DNA from: Eubacterium sulci ATCC 35585
GTDB taxonomy: Bacteria; Bacillota; Clostridia; Peptostreptococcales; Anaerovoracaceae
Direction of reading: 5' to 3'
NCBI GenBank assembly: GCA_001189495.1
Contig: CP012068.1
Location: 682,001-746,000 of the forward strand
Length of the DNA: 64,000 bases
Shown: positions 63,134 through 64,000 of the stretch, one piece after another
How positions within the stretch are numbered: the stretch's first letter is position 1
How the letters are laid out: each line of letters begins with the position of its first letter
The notes under the pieces: generated by a model
What the model was told of the DNA's origin: nothing
Seen by the model: only the letters and a program-made list of their open reading frames with translations
Databases searched by the model: none
Position numbers and translations under genes: made by a program

Positions 63134-64000
63134 TTATTTTAGTTCTGCTATGTAAATATCTCTTGCTAAATTATTGTCTGTTCTATATTTTATATCAAAA
63201 TTAGGATATTCAGCACCAAGCCTATCCTTATTAATTCCGCAGTTTCCAATCATATTGGAGAAAGACTGAGGATTTGAAAATAGGTCGACCTTGAGTTTTG
63301 GCTTTGGTGGGTTACTTGCCTCGTCAGAGCCTTCAGCTCTCGCAAGTCTTGTGCCATCTATATTTAGCGCATGTGCAGGACTCATGCCGTCTGTCTTTTT
63401 CATCAAAGCATCAAGCTGTCCCTTAAGTGCCTCATATGCTATCTCGCCTTCGACGAGCTGCCTAAAGGCTGGATGATAGGGTCCGCCGTTGATTGCAGAT
63501 AAATCGCTTCCGCCGATTATATCTGTGCTCTTAAGCCCGACCCTCATTATATTTATTCCTGCCTTATGCAGAATCTTATACATCTCCTTGGTGCGGAGTA
63601 GTGCTTCTTCCTTGCTCAAAGCCTCGTAGCTTCCGTCCTCATACATGTCATAAAGCTCTGTGCCATCTATGACCAAAGTAGGGTAGAGCCTTGCTAGCTC
63701 TGGGGAAAGTGCCACAGTTTCTCTTGCTGAATAAATGCAGCTCTCTAGGCTATCTCCTGGAAGCCCGATCATGAGCTGAATACCAAGCTTAAACCCTCGC
63801 TCCTTAACTAGCCTAGCTGCCTTTCTTGCGATGTCGCTATCGTGCCCTCGCTTGGATAGTCTAAGCACTTCGTCGCTAAAGGACTGAACACCTAGCTCTA
63901 TGGTGCTTACATTATAGCGTTTGAGATTTTCCAAAATCTCTTCGTCTATGCAGTCTGGCCTTGTCGATATGTGTAGGGATGAAACTCTTCCCTGATCTAT
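63134..64000 (-). CDS. Radical SAM protein, Elp3-like family (partial, 5' end outside window)
   Basis: At least 289 codons are open from the window end to the stop at 63134; the N-terminus with the CxxxCxxC cluster motif lies beyond 64000. The visible part carries LHISTRPDCIDEEILENLKR and VSTIELGVQSFSDEVLRLSKRGHD, and IQLMIGLPGDSLES, all typical of Elp3/HemN-like radical SAM barrels. A start at 63934 can be read, but the family match continues upstream of it, so the gene is truncated by the window. Possible tRNA-modification or related role; not certain. First gene seen of an operon with the ACT and UPF0210 genes. Confidence 0.9.
   Translation of the reverse strand: MDQGRVSSLHISTRPDCIDEEILENLKRYNVSTIELGVQSFSDEVLRLSKRGHDSDIARKAARLVKERGFKLGIQLMIGLPGDSLESCIYSARETVALSPELARLYPTLVIDGTELYDMYEDGSYEALSKEEALLRTKEMYKILHKAGINIMRVGLKSTDIIGGSDLSAINGGPYHPAFRQLVEGEIAYEALKGQLDALMKKTDGMSPAHALNIDGTRLARAEGSDEASNPPKPKLKVDLFSNPQSFSNMIGNCGINKDRLGAEYPNFDIKYRTDNNLARDIYIAELK

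Overview
The window looks like a chromosomal segment of a low-to-medium G+C, strictly anaerobic Gram-positive bacterium (Clostridia, perhaps the Mogibacterium/Anaerovoracaceae/'Eubacterium' group; placement is inferred from gene content and codon style, not from a marker search). Supporting traits are a hybrid-cluster protein, pyruvate phosphate dikinase, a single-chain GlyRS, a Bce-type peptide-antibiotic module, a Fur-family/zinc-ABC cluster, a CnaB surface adhesin and the phoH-ybeY-cdd-era-recO housekeeping string. No rRNA, tRNA or CRISPR array was found.

Layout. 1-7.2 kb: thiC, a CDF metal exporter, then a two-component system plus ABC transporter of the BceRS-BceAB type. 7.3-10.5 kb: ferritin, and a small DUF6110-like protein with a P1B-type metal ATPase lacking the usual CPC motif. 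10.5-14.4 kb (minus strand): Fur/Zur regulator, zinc ABC transporter and a lipoprotein, with a cluster of palindromic operators. 14.5-17.4 kb: hcp, with a palindrome placed like a class II activator site, and a free-standing GMP synthase ATP-pyrophosphatase subunit.

17.4-36.7 kb is an AT-rich accessory island directly downstream of the guaA 3' end, a known integration hot spot. It holds a PARIS-like pair (AAA ATPase plus DUF4435/TOPRIM), a frameshifted unknown gene, AbiH, an ISL3-family transposase relic, a serine hydrolase with a membrane transporter, a GmrSD-like DUF262/DUF1524 nuclease, a SEC-C protein with a HEPN motif, a convergent second HEPN-motif protein, and a restriction-modification operon (XRE controller, small 'M' protein, and a 1364-residue GIY-YIG/helicase/adenine methylase fusion). 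It is a dense defence island.

36.9-42.7 kb returns to core composition: TraX-like protein, a sigma-54 enhancer-binding regulator, then dapF and lysA. A textbook -24/-12 promoter lies between the regulator and dapF, so lysine/diaminopimelate genes appear to be under sigma-54 control. 42.7-46.2 kb is a second AT-rich insert carrying one remarkable gene: an N-terminal RES (NAD+-degrading toxin-type) domain fused to a long BspA-type leucine-rich-repeat array with a recent 246-bp internal tandem duplication. This is my best candidate for an undescribed sensor-effector defence protein.

46.3-64 kb: a CnaB adhesin with a non-LPXTG sorting signal, the phoH-ybeY-cdd-era-recO cluster, a UBA/DUF4342-like protein, glyS, ppdK, csbD, an ABC exporter, and on the minus strand an Elp3-like radical SAM gene (cut by the window end), an ACT-domain protein and its UPF0210 partner.
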